18,611 nucleotides of DNA, taken from Propionibacteriaceae bacterium (GTDB lineage: Bacteria; Actinomycetota; Actinomycetes; Propionibacteriales; Propionibacteriaceae). Shown here in pieces: positions 7,157 through 16,286 of this stretch. Positions within the stretch are counted from its first letter, which is position 1. Each line of letters begins with the position of its first letter. Location: contig JAIRVA010000266.1 of the NCBI GenBank assembly GCA_031254155.1, forward strand, positions 1 through 18,611, given 5' to 3'. The translations under genes and the position numbers were made by a program. Below the pieces are notes generated by a model, which ran no database searches, was not told the DNA's origin, and saw nothing but the letters and a program-made list of their open reading frames with translations.

Positions 7157-7882
7157 TCAGCCCGCCTTGGTAAAGACATCGATGATCTCGTCGACGCTGT
7201 CGGCCATGGTGATCCGGTCCACGTCGGCACCCACCATGAACCCGGCCCCGAGCGGCGAAGCCCGGAGCCAGCCGATCAGCCCGCCCCAGAACTCGCGGTT
7301 CACGAGGACCACCGGGAAGCGGGTCACCTTCCCCGTCTGGGCGAGGACCAGGGCCTCGAACAGCTCGTCCAGCGTCCCGTACCCCCCCGGCATGACGACG
7401 AAGCCCTGCGAGTACTTGAGGAACATCATCTTGCGGGCGAAGAAGTACCGGAACACGATCCCGAGCGTCAGATAGTCGTTGAGCGCCTGTTCGGTGGGCA
7501 GCTCGATGCCCAGCCCGATTGAGGCGCCCCCGGCCTCGAAGGCCCCTTTATTGGCCGCCTCCATGGTCCCCGGACCGCCGCCCGTGATGACGCCGTACCC
7601 CGCCTCCACCAGGCCGCGCCCGGTCGCCACCGCCAGCTCGTAGTCGGGATGCCCCGGCGCCGTCCGGGCCGAGCCGAAGACGGAGATCGCCGGCCCCAGA
7701 TCGGCCAGGTTCTCGAACCCCTCCACGAACTCGGACTGGATTCGCATGACGCGCCAGGGATCGGTACTCCGGAAGTCGCCCTCCGGCGCTTCCAGCAGGT
7801 TCTGGTCGGCCGTTCTCACCCCGTTAGGGCGCACCCGCCGGATCACCCCGCTCGAGGAGCGGGTGAGATAGTCTTTCGTCAC
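7157..7882 (-). CDS. LOG-family protein (TIGR00730-type Rossmann-fold nucleotide hydrolase)
   Basis: 241 residues. The two LOG signatures are clear: GGGPGTMEA at residues 101-109 and PGGYGTLDE at 165-173, with Arg and Lys in RYFFARKMM between them. The family cleaves ribose-5-phosphate from nucleoside 5'-monophosphates such as cytokinin precursors and AMP-like substrates; the substrate here is unknown. About 60 residues precede the Rossmann core, as in longer actinobacterial members. The start is GTG (7880-7882), with no Shine-Dalgarno sequence but a TAAGCT -10 box 6 nt upstream. It heads a three-gene operon with the DivIVA-domain and DUF3117 genes. Confidence 0.88.
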   Translation of the reverse strand: MTKDYLTRSSSGVIRRVRPNGVRTADQNLLEAPEGDFRSTDPWRVMRIQSEFVEGFENLADLGPAISVFGSARTAPGHPDYELAVATGRGLVEAGYGVITGGGPGTMEAANKGAFEAGGASIGLGIELPTEQALNDYLTLGIVFRYFFARKMMFLKYSQGFVVMPGGYGTLDELFEALVLAQTGKVTRFPVVLVNREFWGGLIGWLRASPLGAGFMVGADVDRITMADSVDEIIDVFTKAG

Positions 7883-7888
7883 ACTGTT

Positions 7889-7894
7889 AGCTTA
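7889..7894 (-). promoter_or_regulatory. -10 box of the LOG-family gene (leaderless)
   Basis: TAAGCT on the minus strand fits TANNNT and ends 6 nt before the GTG start, the same geometry as glgC. I see no good -35 box. Confidence 0.5.
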
Positions 7895-7952
7895 GGACAC
7901 GGTCGGTCATAAATGGTGCAGGTGGCGGTTTCGGGGCGGGATGCCTTGCCGG

Positions 7953-7958
7953 TAGGCT
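7953..7958 (+). promoter_or_regulatory. -10 box of the lysozyme-like gene (leaderless)
   Basis: TAGGCT fits TANNNT. Two GTG codons follow in frame, at 7962 and 7965; only the second is 6 nt from the box, and this spacing decides the start. No clear -35 box is seen. Confidence 0.5.
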
Positions 7959-7964
7959 GGAGTG

Positions 7965-8852
7965 GTGTCAGCCGACCAAAAGACAGCCTCGCCGCTCCGG
8001 ACGGTCCTCGTCGTGGGGATCGTCGTTCTTGCGCTGGTAGCCGGGGCGTTCGGTCTCTATCGGTGGGCCTCGACACGGTGGACGGCCGCTCCGGCCCCGC
8101 CGGGCGCCCGCTGCGAGGCCCGGATCGGCGGCGCCACGGCGAGCCTCACCATTGAGCAGGCGACGAACGCCTCGATCATCGCCGGTCTCGCCGCCCAGCG
8201 GGGCCTCGCGCCCCGCGCCGTGTCGATCGCGCTGACGACGGCCTTCCAGGAGTCGGGGATCCGGAACCTCGATTACGGCGACCGCGACTCGCTGGGCATG
8301 TTCCAGCAGCGCCCGTCCCAGGGGTGGGGTACGCCGGAGCAGGTCATGGACCCCTACTACTCGACCGCCAAGTTCTTCGACGTCATGGTGACCGTGACAG
8401 ACTGGCCGACCGCCGACATCGGCGACGTGGCCCAGGCGGTCCAGCGCAGCGGTTTCCCCGACGCGTACGACAAGCACATCGAGACGGCCAAGAAGCTGGC
8501 CTCGGCGCTCGCCGGGGAGACCCCGGCGGCCTGGTCGTGCCTGGTCCGTGACCCCGGCCCCGCCGCCCCCGACCAGCTACTCGACGCCCTCACACGCGCG
8601 TACGGCGGGACGATCACGGCCGCCCACCGGCCCGCCGACGGTACCACCCCGGCCACGCTCACCCTCACCGCTGCGAGTGAACCGGTCGCCTGGTCAGCCG
8701 GGGCTTTCGCCCAGAGTTGGGCCACCACGACCGGTGTCACCGCGGTCACCGTGGGCGGGTCCGGGTGGACGGCCGCCGCGAACGCGCTCAGTGGCTGGAT
8801 CGACATCCCCGGCAGCACGGCCGCGCCCACCACGGTCGTGGTGACGTTCTGA
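7965..8852 (+). CDS. Membrane-anchored lysozyme-fold-like protein, conserved in Actinobacteria
   Basis: 295 residues. There is a short cytoplasmic N-terminus, one membrane helix at about residues 12-33 (RTVLVVGIVVLALVAGAFGL), then an extracellular part. The central region has TAFQESGIRNLDYGDRDS (92-109) and SLGMFQQRPSQGWG (109-122), with a likely catalytic glutamate at E96. This Gln-Glu-Ser and Gly-x-Phe-Gln pattern resembles transglycosylase/lysozyme-like domains, so a peptidoglycan-directed role is inferred. Relatives are sometimes annotated as metal transporters, for which I see no support. The Thr/Ala-rich C-terminal third (about 200-295) is not recognised. It is a single-gene unit, divergent from the LOG operon and convergent with the Nudix gene 17 bp away. 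GTG 7965 is chosen from promoter spacing. Confidence 0.75.
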   Translation: MSADQKTASPLRTVLVVGIVVLALVAGAFGLYRWASTRWTAAPAPPGARCEARIGGATASLTIEQATNASIIAGLAAQRGLAPRAVSIALTTAFQESGIRNLDYGDRDSLGMFQQRPSQGWGTPEQVMDPYYSTAKFFDVMVTVTDWPTADIGDVAQAVQRSGFPDAYDKHIETAKKLASALAGETPAAWSCLVRDPGPAAPDQLLDALTRAYGGTITAAHRPADGTTPATLTLTAASEPVAWSAGAFAQSWATTTGVTAVTVGGSGWTAAANALSGWIDIPGSTAAPTTVVVTF

Positions 8853-8869
8853 GACTGTGGTCGAGTTCC

Positions 8870-9449
8870 TTAGGCGGGGCGCAGGGTGTCGATCCGCCCG
8901 GTGGTGAGTGCCACCTTCAGGGCCAAGACCCCGGTGATGATGGTCGGGTTCATGAGCCGGCCGGCGAAGATACCGTCCACCAACTCGTCGACTCCGGCCC
9001 AGCCGATCGCCATGTCAGCCTCCTCCCCCTCCAGGGTGAAGCCGTCGGGCCGCGGAACCGCGGTGAGGCCCTGGGCCAGGTAGACCCTCGTTCCCTGCGT
9101 CGAACAGCCGGGCGTCGCGTAAATGTCCACCAGCACCGACCAGCGTTCGGCCGCTAGTCCCAGTTCCTCGGCCAGTTCCCGCCGCGCCGTGGCCGCGGGG
9201 TCCTCCCCCGCCACGTCACAGAGCCCGGCCGGGGCCTCCACAAGCCGGTGCCGCACGGGGTGGCGGTACTGCCGCTCGATCGCGACCCGGCCCTGGTCGT
9301 CCAGGGCGATGACGCCGACCGAGTCGGGATGCTCGAGGTAGTTCCGTGTCATCGTCCCGCCGTCCGGCGTCGTCACCTGGTCGACGACGAAATCCATCAG
9401 GATGCCGGGGGTCGTCCCGAGCCGGGTAGTGGGCCATTCGACCGCCTCA

Positions 9450-9469
<20 letters not shown>
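8870..9469 (-). CDS. Nudix hydrolase, probable ADP-ribose pyrophosphatase
   Basis: 199 residues. The Nudix box runs from GLCDVAGE to RRELAEELGL, followed by YATPGCSTQGTRVYLAQGL, as in ADP-ribose pyrophosphatases. These enzymes hydrolyse ADP-ribose to AMP and ribose-5-phosphate with Mg2+ and limit toxic free ADP-ribose from NAD turnover. The ATG at 9469 has GAGG 4-5 nt upstream; ATG 9460 is an alternative start. It overlaps the end of pyrG by 20 bp, and pyrG followed by this Nudix gene is a conserved actinobacterial pair. Exact substrate preference is inferred from family. Confidence 0.87.
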
Positions 9470-11093
<1,624 letters not shown>

Positions 11094-11104
11094 GGGACTC
11101 CAGC

Positions 11105-12817
11105 CTAGCGGTTCTGCCGGGCCTCCGCCACCATGGCCCGGGCCTCACCCAGCAGTTCCCCGGCGTGCGCGGCCGAACTCTCGCTCGCCTCCAACCCACC
11201 CATCATGCGGGCGATCTCGGCGAGACGGGCCGGACCTTCGACCCTCGTCAGGCCCGCCGCGGTGACCTCGCCGTCGTCCGCCTTGGCGACGACGTAGTGG
11301 GTGTCGGCGAAGGCGGCCACCTGGGCCAGATGGGTCACGACGATGACCTGCCCGATAGTCGCCAACCGGGCCAGACGCAGGCCGACCTGCAACCCGACCG
11401 CACCGCCGATACCCGCATCAACTTCGTCAAACACAAAGGTCGGCGCGTCCCGCGCGTCGGCGAGCACGACCTCGATCGCGAGCCGGACCCGCGACAGCTC
11501 GCCGCCCGAGGCGACCCGGCCGAGTGGGGCGGGCTCGCTGCCGGGGTTGGCCGTGAAGAGCAGCGCGACAGCGTCGGCCCCCCAGGGGCCCAACTCCGTG
11601 AGCGGGGTGACGGCGAACTCGACGCGGGCGTGCGGCATGGCGAGGGCCGCCAGCTCGCCCGCCACCCTGGCCCCGAAGTCAGCGGCGGCGGCGGTGCGGT
11701 GGCTGGTCAGGTGGCCGGCCAGACGGGCCAGTTCGGCGTCCAGGACGCCCAGGCGCTCGGCTACCGCTTGGGCCCGCTCGTCGGAGCCCTCCAGATCGGC
11801 GAGCCGGTGCCCGGCGTCCGCGGCCCAGGCGAGGACGGCGGCCACGTCCGGCCCGTACTTCCGCGTCAGCGTCTTGAGTTCCGCGAGGCGGGTCTCGATC
11901 CACTCCAGCCGGAGGGGATCGGCGACCAGATCGGCGAGGTACGTGGAGGTGGCGCCGGCCAGTTCGGTGGCCAGCGCGGCCACCTCGTCGGCGGCACTGG
12001 CCAGAACGGCCGCCGCCGGGTCGCGGTGCGCGGCGTCGTGCAGCGCCCGTTTCGCCGTGGCCAGGAGGGTGAGCACCGGGGCCGCGTCGAGGTCCGCGTC
12101 GTCGCCGGCGAGCGCCACCATCGCGGTGTACGCATGAACCCGCAGCTCGTCACAGTCTTGCAACCGCTTGGCCTCCTCGGCAAGGCTCGCGTCCTCGCCC
12201 GGGGTGAGCCCGGCCTTCTCGATCTCCGCCAGCCCGAAGGCCAGCATGTCGGCCTCGCGCACCCGTTCCCGCGCCGACTCCTGCAGAGCGGTGAGTTCCG
12301 CCGCCAGGGTCCGGCGCTCCTCGAACGCCGCCCGGTAGGCGTCGAGCAGGCTCGCCATTTCGGGACCGGCGGCCCGGTCAAGCACCTGCCGCTGGCGCTC
12401 CGGGGTCGACAACCGGATCTGTTCCGACTGGCCGTGGATGGTGACGAGGCCCGCGCCGATGTCCTGGGCTTTGGCCTGGGTGACCGCCGTACCCCCGACC
12501 CAGCTCCGGCTCCGCCCGGTGGCCGAGACCTGGCGGGCAACGAGCAACTCGCCGTCCTCGATCACCCCGCCGGCCGCCTCGACCAGGGCACTGGTCTCGG
12601 GGGCCGGGTCGGTGAACCGGGCCTCGACCTGGGCAAGGCCGCGGCGGTGACGGACCACTGTGGAATCTGCGCGGTGCCCGGCCACCAGCCCGAGCCCCGA
12701 CACCACCATCGTCTTACCAGCACCGGTTTCGCCCGTCACCACCGTGAGCCCGGGCCCCGGCTGCAGCGTGGCCTCTTCAATCACCCCGAGCCCCCGGATC
12801 CCCAGCTCGTCCAGCAT
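11105..12817 (-). CDS. recN: DNA repair protein RecN
   Basis: 570 residues. This SMC-like ATPase acts in double-strand break repair. Walker A is VVTGETGAGKTMVVSGL near the N-terminus, with a central coiled-coil region (about residues 150-390, rich in Ala, Glu, Leu and Arg). The C-terminal half has the ABC signature ASGGELSRVRLAIEVVLADA, Walker B FVFDEVDAGIGG and the VTHLAQVA H-loop. The ATG has a good GGAGG ribosome binding site with 6 nt spacing. It starts 12 nt after nadK and is co-transcribed with it. Confidence 0.96.
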   Translation of the reverse strand: MLDELGIRGLGVIEEATLQPGPGLTVVTGETGAGKTMVVSGLGLVAGHRADSTVVRHRRGLAQVEARFTDPAPETSALVEAAGGVIEDGELLVARQVSATGRSRSWVGGTAVTQAKAQDIGAGLVTIHGQSEQIRLSTPERQRQVLDRAAGPEMASLLDAYRAAFEERRTLAAELTALQESARERVREADMLAFGLAEIEKAGLTPGEDASLAEEAKRLQDCDELRVHAYTAMVALAGDDADLDAAPVLTLLATAKRALHDAAHRDPAAAVLASAADEVAALATELAGATSTYLADLVADPLRLEWIETRLAELKTLTRKYGPDVAAVLAWAADAGHRLADLEGSDERAQAVAERLGVLDAELARLAGHLTSHRTAAAADFGARVAGELAALAMPHARVEFAVTPLTELGPWGADAVALLFTANPGSEPAPLGRVASGGELSRVRLAIEVVLADARDAPTFVFDEVDAGIGGAVGLQVGLRLARLATIGQVIVVTHLAQVAAFADTHYVVAKADDGEVTAAGLTRVEGPARLAEIARMMGGLEASESSAAHAGELLGEARAMVAEARQNR

Positions 12818-12829
12818 CGTGAGCCTCCG

Positions 12830-13732
12830 CTATCCCTTGCCCCGCCAGCCCTCGATGGGCAGGGCGAACTTCTTGACCAGGCGCGAGGTGAACGGTTGCT
12901 CGGACAGGCGGGCCACCATGAGGTCATGGGAGTACCGGCGGATCTCGATCCGCGACCCCGCCGGCACGTCCGCGACGCGCGCCCCGTCGCAGACCACCAC
13001 CCCGTCCACGCCGGACAGGAGATCCAGGTGGACCCGCGACTGCGGCGCCAGCACCATCGACCGGGCGAACAGGGCGTGGGCCGACAGCGGCACGACCACG
13101 TACGCCTCCAGTTGCGGCCACATCACCGGTCCGCCGGCCGAGAAGGCGTACGCCGTCGAACCCGTCGGCGTCGACACGAGCAAGCCGTCGCAGGCCCAGC
13201 GCGAGACCGGCAGGCCGTCGATGGACACCAGGCAGTCGATCATCTTCGTCCGCGCCGCCTTCTCCAGCGACACCTCGTTGATGGCGACCGACCGCCAACT
13301 CGGCGTGTCCGCGCCGGGCGGGATGAGTTCCATCTCGATCGTCATCCGGTGCTCAAGCACGAAATCGCCCAAGACCACGTGATCGACCAGTTCCGGCATC
13401 TGGGACATCTCCAGTTCGGCCAGGAAGCCGACGTGGCCGAGGTTGACACCAAGAACGGGAATGTCCGATTCGAGGGCCCGCTCGGCGGCCCGCAGGATCG
13501 TCCCGTCGCCCCCGAAGACCACGATCACCTCAGCGAGGGGCAACGCCTGGTAGGTGATATCCACGAGCCGGGCCGACGGTACCTGCTGCTGGATCTGCTC
13601 GCGCGCGTCGGGTACCACCAAGACCTCGAACCCCTTAGGCAGCGCTGCGATGAACTGGCAGGCGGCTTCCAGGGCCGGCGGGCGGGAGGCGTGGATCCAG
13701 ACGGCGATCCGGCGCTCGGCAGAAGATGTCAC
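12830..13732 (-). CDS. nadK: NAD kinase
   Basis: 300 residues from the chosen start. It phosphorylates NAD to NADP. The diacylglycerol-kinase-like motif FGGDGTILRAAE and the ligand-binding segments LGHVGFLAELE and STPTGSTAYAFSAGGP are present. The open frame extends upstream to 13816, but the added residues (Trp-rich and Arg-rich, including RSWWAWAVR) do not look like a NadK N-terminus. GTG at 13730-13732, starting VTSSAERRIAVWIHASRP, fits the family and lies 7 nt after a TACAGT -10 box, so a leaderless start is likely. ATG 13762 is an alternative but has no ribosome binding site. It leads the nadK-recN-pyrG-Nudix unit. Confidence 0.93.
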   Translation of the reverse strand: MTSSAERRIAVWIHASRPPALEAACQFIAALPKGFEVLVVPDAREQIQQQVPSARLVDITYQALPLAEVIVVFGGDGTILRAAERALESDIPVLGVNLGHVGFLAELEMSQMPELVDHVVLGDFVLEHRMTIEMELIPPGADTPSWRSVAINEVSLEKAARTKMIDCLVSIDGLPVSRWACDGLLVSTPTGSTAYAFSAGGPVMWPQLEAYVVVPLSAHALFARSMVLAPQSRVHLDLLSGVDGVVVCDGARVADVPAGSRIEIRRYSHDLMVARLSEQPFTSRLVKKFALPIEGWRGKG

Positions 13733-13739
13733 AGCCCTA

Positions 13740-13745
13740 ACTGTA
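13740..13745 (-). promoter_or_regulatory. -10 box of nadK (leaderless)
   Basis: TACAGT on the minus strand fits TANNNT and ends 7 nt before the GTG start of nadK. It lies in the 121-bp gap after tlyA; a clear -35 box is not seen. The gap contains no other gene I can support. Confidence 0.5.
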
Positions 13746-13853
13746 GTCTGCCCAAGGGACATCTGGCGCACGGCCCACGCCCACCAGGACCTGATGGAGG
13801 CATCGCAGGTACGCATTCCCCGGAATTGGCCCGACAGTGCTTCTCACGGCCGT

Positions 13854-14582
13854 CTAGGCCGCCGCCCGGAACAGGCAGAACACTTCCCGGTTGCCGTGTT
13901 CCCCCGTGACCGCACAGTCCCCGCGCCAGACCTCGTGCCAGCCGACGGTACGAGCGATCGACGCCACCTCGTCGGCCACCCGGTGGCGGGCGGTGTCGTC
14001 GCGGACGACCCCGTGCGAGTCCAGCTCCCCCCGCCCGACTTCAAACTGCGGCTTCACCAGGAGCAGCGCCGCGCCGCCCGGGCGCAGGACGGCGGCCAGC
14101 GGGGCGACCAGTAGCGTCAGCGAAATGAAGGCGACGTCTGCCACGACCAGCTCCACCGCCGCGCCGCCGACGTGGTCCAGCGTGAGACCGCGCAGGTTCA
14201 CCCCCTCTTCCACCACCACCCGGGGGTCGTCGCGGAGTCCGGCCGCCAACTGCCCGTGGCCGACGTCGACGGCGTAGACGGTCGTCGCCCCGCGTTCGAG
14301 CAGGACCTGGGTGAACCCGCCGGTCGAGGCCCCGGCGTCAAGCACCCGTCCGGCCACGTCCAAGCCCGAGTCGTCCAGCGCGTGCAGGAGCTTGTGGGCG
14401 CCGCGGGAGACGTACGGATCGGCCCGCACGTCGATCACCGTGGTGGCATCGACCGGTGTCGCGGGCTTGACCGGCGACACTCCGGCAACCCGGACCCGGC
14501 CCGTGTCGAGCAGCTGGCGCGCGTGACTGCGGGAGCGGGCGAGTCCGCGGTCGACCAGCGCCAGGTCAAGCCGCACGGCCAC
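13854..14582 (-). CDS. tlyA: TlyA family rRNA (cytidine-2'-O)-methyltransferase / haemolysin-like protein
   Basis: 242 residues. An N-terminal S4 RNA-binding domain (RLDLALVDRGLARSRSHARQ, about residues 4-23) is followed by a FtsJ-like methyltransferase: SRGAHKLLHAL, the SAM loop DAGASTGGFTQVL, DVAFISLTLL and LVKPQFEVG. The Lys-Asp-Lys-Glu type catalytic residues appear in place. In mycobacteria TlyA 2'-O-methylates 16S and 23S rRNA and sets capreomycin susceptibility. The first GTG (14582) directly abuts AGG; the second GTG (14576), 5 nt after AGGG, is an equally plausible start that removes two residues. It overlaps the preceding small ORF by 17 bp and is coupled to it. Confidence 0.92.
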   Translation of the reverse strand: MAVRLDLALVDRGLARSRSHARQLLDTGRVRVAGVSPVKPATPVDATTVIDVRADPYVSRGAHKLLHALDDSGLDVAGRVLDAGASTGGFTQVLLERGATTVYAVDVGHGQLAAGLRDDPRVVVEEGVNLRGLTLDHVGGAAVELVVADVAFISLTLLVAPLAAVLRPGGAALLLVKPQFEVGRGELDSHGVVRDDTARHRVADEVASIARTVGWHEVWRGDCAVTGEHGNREVFCLFRAAA

Positions 14583-14736
14583 CCTGGTTCAACAATCCTT
14601 GCAGTGCCTCTTGCGCCTCACGAAGGACCGGGGGATGCTCGGCGGGCGGGACGCCGACCAACCCCGCCACCCGGCGCAGTGCGGCATCGACCGCCTCATC
14701 ACCGGTCAGCGGCGGTTCCTCAAACTGTGCGCTCAT
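14566..14736 (-). CDS. Small conserved-type protein upstream of tlyA
   Basis: 56 residues: it starts MSAQFEEPPLTGDEAVDAAL, has a middle with VAGLVGVPPAEH and ends LQGLLNQGGRAA. It is acidic at the N-terminus and probably helical. It is below common length cut-offs and easy to miss. Actinobacteria often have a short protein of this pattern (a two-helix segment, then a PPxEH-like turn, then an EALQ-L helix) between a HAD-phosphatase gene and tlyA (Rv1693-like). Function is unknown. A TATAGT -10 box lies 8 nt before the ATG, and the gene overlaps tlyA by 17 bp, so the two probably form one unit. The usual HAD gene is not upstream here. Confidence 0.72.
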   Translation of the reverse strand: MSAQFEEPPLTGDEAVDAALRRVAGLVGVPPAEHPPVLREAQEALQGLLNQGGRAA

Positions 14737-14744
14737 GAGAGACC

Positions 14745-14750
14745 ACTATA
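14745..14750 (-). promoter_or_regulatory. -10 box of the small ORF-tlyA unit
   Basis: TATAGT on the minus strand is close to consensus and 8 nt from the ATG, giving no leader or one of 1-2 nt. It lies back to back with the -10 box of the divergent PstS-like gene, 17 bp away. Confidence 0.55.
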
Positions 14751-14767
14751 CTTCGGCCGCCACCTGT

Positions 14768-14773
14768 TATCCT
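14768..14773 (+). promoter_or_regulatory. -10 box of the PstS-like membrane protein gene (leaderless)
   Basis: TATCCT fits TANNNT and ends 6 nt before the ATG at 14780, which supports that start over ATG 14735. Seventeen bp separate it from the opposite-strand TATAGT, so each -10 occupies the other's -35 position. Confidence 0.5.
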
Positions 14774-14779
14774 GGCCCC

Positions 14780-16240
14780 ATGGCCATGTCCTACCATGTC
14801 AAGACCAGCCTGGTCGGGCTCGTTCCCGTACCACTGGGGGCGTCGCTGGTGATGACCGCGTGCCTTTTCATCCCCTCGTCACACTGGGGACCGACGTACG
14901 CCGCGGGTCTCCTGACCGCCGCGGCGGGGACGTTCGGCTTCTGGGCCCGGTGGGGCCGGAGCCGGCGGCGACCGGCGAGCCTCGGGGTCGCGATCCTGCC
15001 GGTCGCGGCGGCCCCCGCGTTCTTCCTGATGGCCTGGGTCGTGTGCCTGGCGGTGTCCGGCAACTACCCGCCACTAGGGCTGCAGTGGTTCGCCTGGCCG
15101 GGTCTGCCGTGGTTCCCACTGGCCTTCTGGGCCGCTCTCACAGCGAACGAGTTGCTCGTCCCCCTCACACTCGCCGTCACCCTCGTGGTGAGCCTCGCCG
15201 GCTTCGTCGTGGGCTACCGCCGCCACCCGCTCCCCGCCCCGGACCCGTCCCCGCGCGGCCGCCGGGCTCTGACCGGTGTGCTCGTGGGCAGTCTCGCGCT
15301 GCTGGGGACGGCGGGCGGCCAGCTCATCGCCCACCAGCGGTACGTCAACCTTCCCACCGTCGCCGAGACGCTCGAGACGGCGGCGTACACGCCCTGGTGG
15401 CCGGGCAACCGTCTCGTGGTACCCCCCGCGCCCAGCCTGCGCTTCACGACGGACTTCCCCCGGCTCGACGGGGCGACGGCGCTCTACCCGGTGTACGCCG
15501 CCGCCGCGCAGGCGCTCTACGACACGACCGGTCTCCTCTCCGAGCCCAGGCAGGTCGCCGCCACGTACGTCCCCTGCTTCGGCACCGCCGGGGCGTACGA
15601 CCGGCTGATCGCCGGGGAGGCTGATGTGATCTTCGCCGCCCAGCCCTCGGCGGGCCAACGGGCGGCGGCGCGGGCCGCCGGGGTCGAGCTCACGCTCACC
15701 CCGCTCGGCCGGGAGGCCTTCGTCTTCTTCGTCAACGCCAACAACCCGGTGGAGACGCTGACGACGGCCCAACTACGGGACATCTACACGGGTACGGTCA
15801 CCAACTGGCGCGACGTGGGCGGGACCGACGAGACGATCACCGCGTTCCAGCGGCCCCCGGACTCCGGCAGCCAGACCGCGTTGCTCGCCCAGGTGATGCA
15901 GGGCCAGCCGCTGGCCACCCCGCCACACGAGCAGATCATCGGCAGCATGACTGGGGTCATCGACCAGGTGGCGACCTACCGTAACGTCGATTCGGCCCTC
16001 GGCTACTCATTCCGCTGGTACGCGACCGGGATGACCGCCAACCCCGGCATCAAGCTGCTCACGGTCGATGGCGTCTCGCCGACCGCGGATCACGTCCGCG
16101 ACGAGAGCTACCCGTTCATCGGCCAGTTCTACGCCGTCACCGCCGCCAAGCCCAGCCCGGCGACGGCCGCGCTCATCGCCTGGCTCCAGGGCGCCGAGGG
16201 CCAGGCCCTCATCGAGCAGACCGGGTACGTCGGGCTCTGA
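14780..16240 (+). CDS. Multi-pass membrane protein fused to a PstS-like solute-binding domain
   Basis: 486 residues. The N-terminal 185 residues hold about five hydrophobic segments (near 11-31, 39-56, 69-92, 112-146 and 164-183). The remaining 300 residues are a phosphate-binding-protein-like domain: FPRLDGATALYPVYAAAAQA (226-245), LRDIYTGTVTNWRDVGG (332-348) and RPPDSGSQT (358-366), all typical of PstS-type ligand-binding loops. The binding domain is presumably outside the membrane. A phosphate or other anion sensing or capture role is inferred; no ABC permease or ATPase for phosphate is nearby. The upstream ATG at 14735 lies before the -10 box and would add 15 unconserved residues. It is a single-gene unit; the bioQ operator follows 9 nt after its stop. 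Confidence 0.82.
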   Translation: MAMSYHVKTSLVGLVPVPLGASLVMTACLFIPSSHWGPTYAAGLLTAAAGTFGFWARWGRSRRRPASLGVAILPVAAAPAFFLMAWVVCLAVSGNYPPLGLQWFAWPGLPWFPLAFWAALTANELLVPLTLAVTLVVSLAGFVVGYRRHPLPAPDPSPRGRRALTGVLVGSLALLGTAGGQLIAHQRYVNLPTVAETLETAAYTPWWPGNRLVVPPAPSLRFTTDFPRLDGATALYPVYAAAAQALYDTTGLLSEPRQVAATYVPCFGTAGAYDRLIAGEADVIFAAQPSAGQRAAARAAGVELTLTPLGREAFVFFVNANNPVETLTTAQLRDIYTGTVTNWRDVGGTDETITAFQRPPDSGSQTALLAQVMQGQPLATPPHEQIIGSMTGVIDQVATYRNVDSALGYSFRWYATGMTANPGIKLLTVDGVSPTADHVRDESYPFIGQFYAVTAAKPSPATAALIAWLQGAEGQALIEQTGYVGL

Positions 16241-16249
16241 CCCCACGCC

Positions 16250-16264
16250 CTGTACGCCGTTCAG
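16250..16264. promoter_or_regulatory. BioQ-type operator upstream of the TetR gene
   Basis: CTGTACGCCGTTCAG is an inverted repeat with a 3-bp centre and one mismatch. It matches the site before bioY (CTGAACGGTGTTCAG) at every arm position except one. It covers the -35 region of the TetR gene promoter, where binding would block RNA polymerase. BioQ regulators are known to bind TGAAC-N3-GTTAC-like palindromes. Confidence 0.72.
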
Positions 16265-16279
16265 GAGACCGGGTATACT
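16251..16279 (+). promoter_or_regulatory. Promoter of the TetR regulator gene (leaderless)
   Basis: TATACT (16274-16279) is a near-consensus -10 box ending 7 nt before the GTG start. The hexamer 17 bp upstream, TGTACG (16251-16256), matches three of six -35 bases and lies inside the operator. Confidence 0.6.
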
Positions 16280-16286
16280 CACTCGG

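Noticed and set aside
13733..13816. N-terminal extension of nadK
   Set aside because: The residues are Trp/Arg-rich and unlike NadK, and a -10 box directly precedes GTG 13732.
11165..13909. A 914-codon open frame on the plus strand
   Set aside because: It runs antisense through recN and nadK, both certain by motif. Its translation is Arg/Gly/His/Pro-rich with no domain pattern, as expected from the opposite strand of high-GC coding DNA.
14735..14779. Upstream ATG for the PstS-like gene
   Set aside because: It would place the TATCCT promoter box inside the coding sequence and adds 15 residues without family support.
16068..16286. N-terminal extension of the TetR gene
   Set aside because: It overlaps the end of the PstS-like gene in another frame, is low-complexity, and lies upstream of the TATACT promoter and operator.
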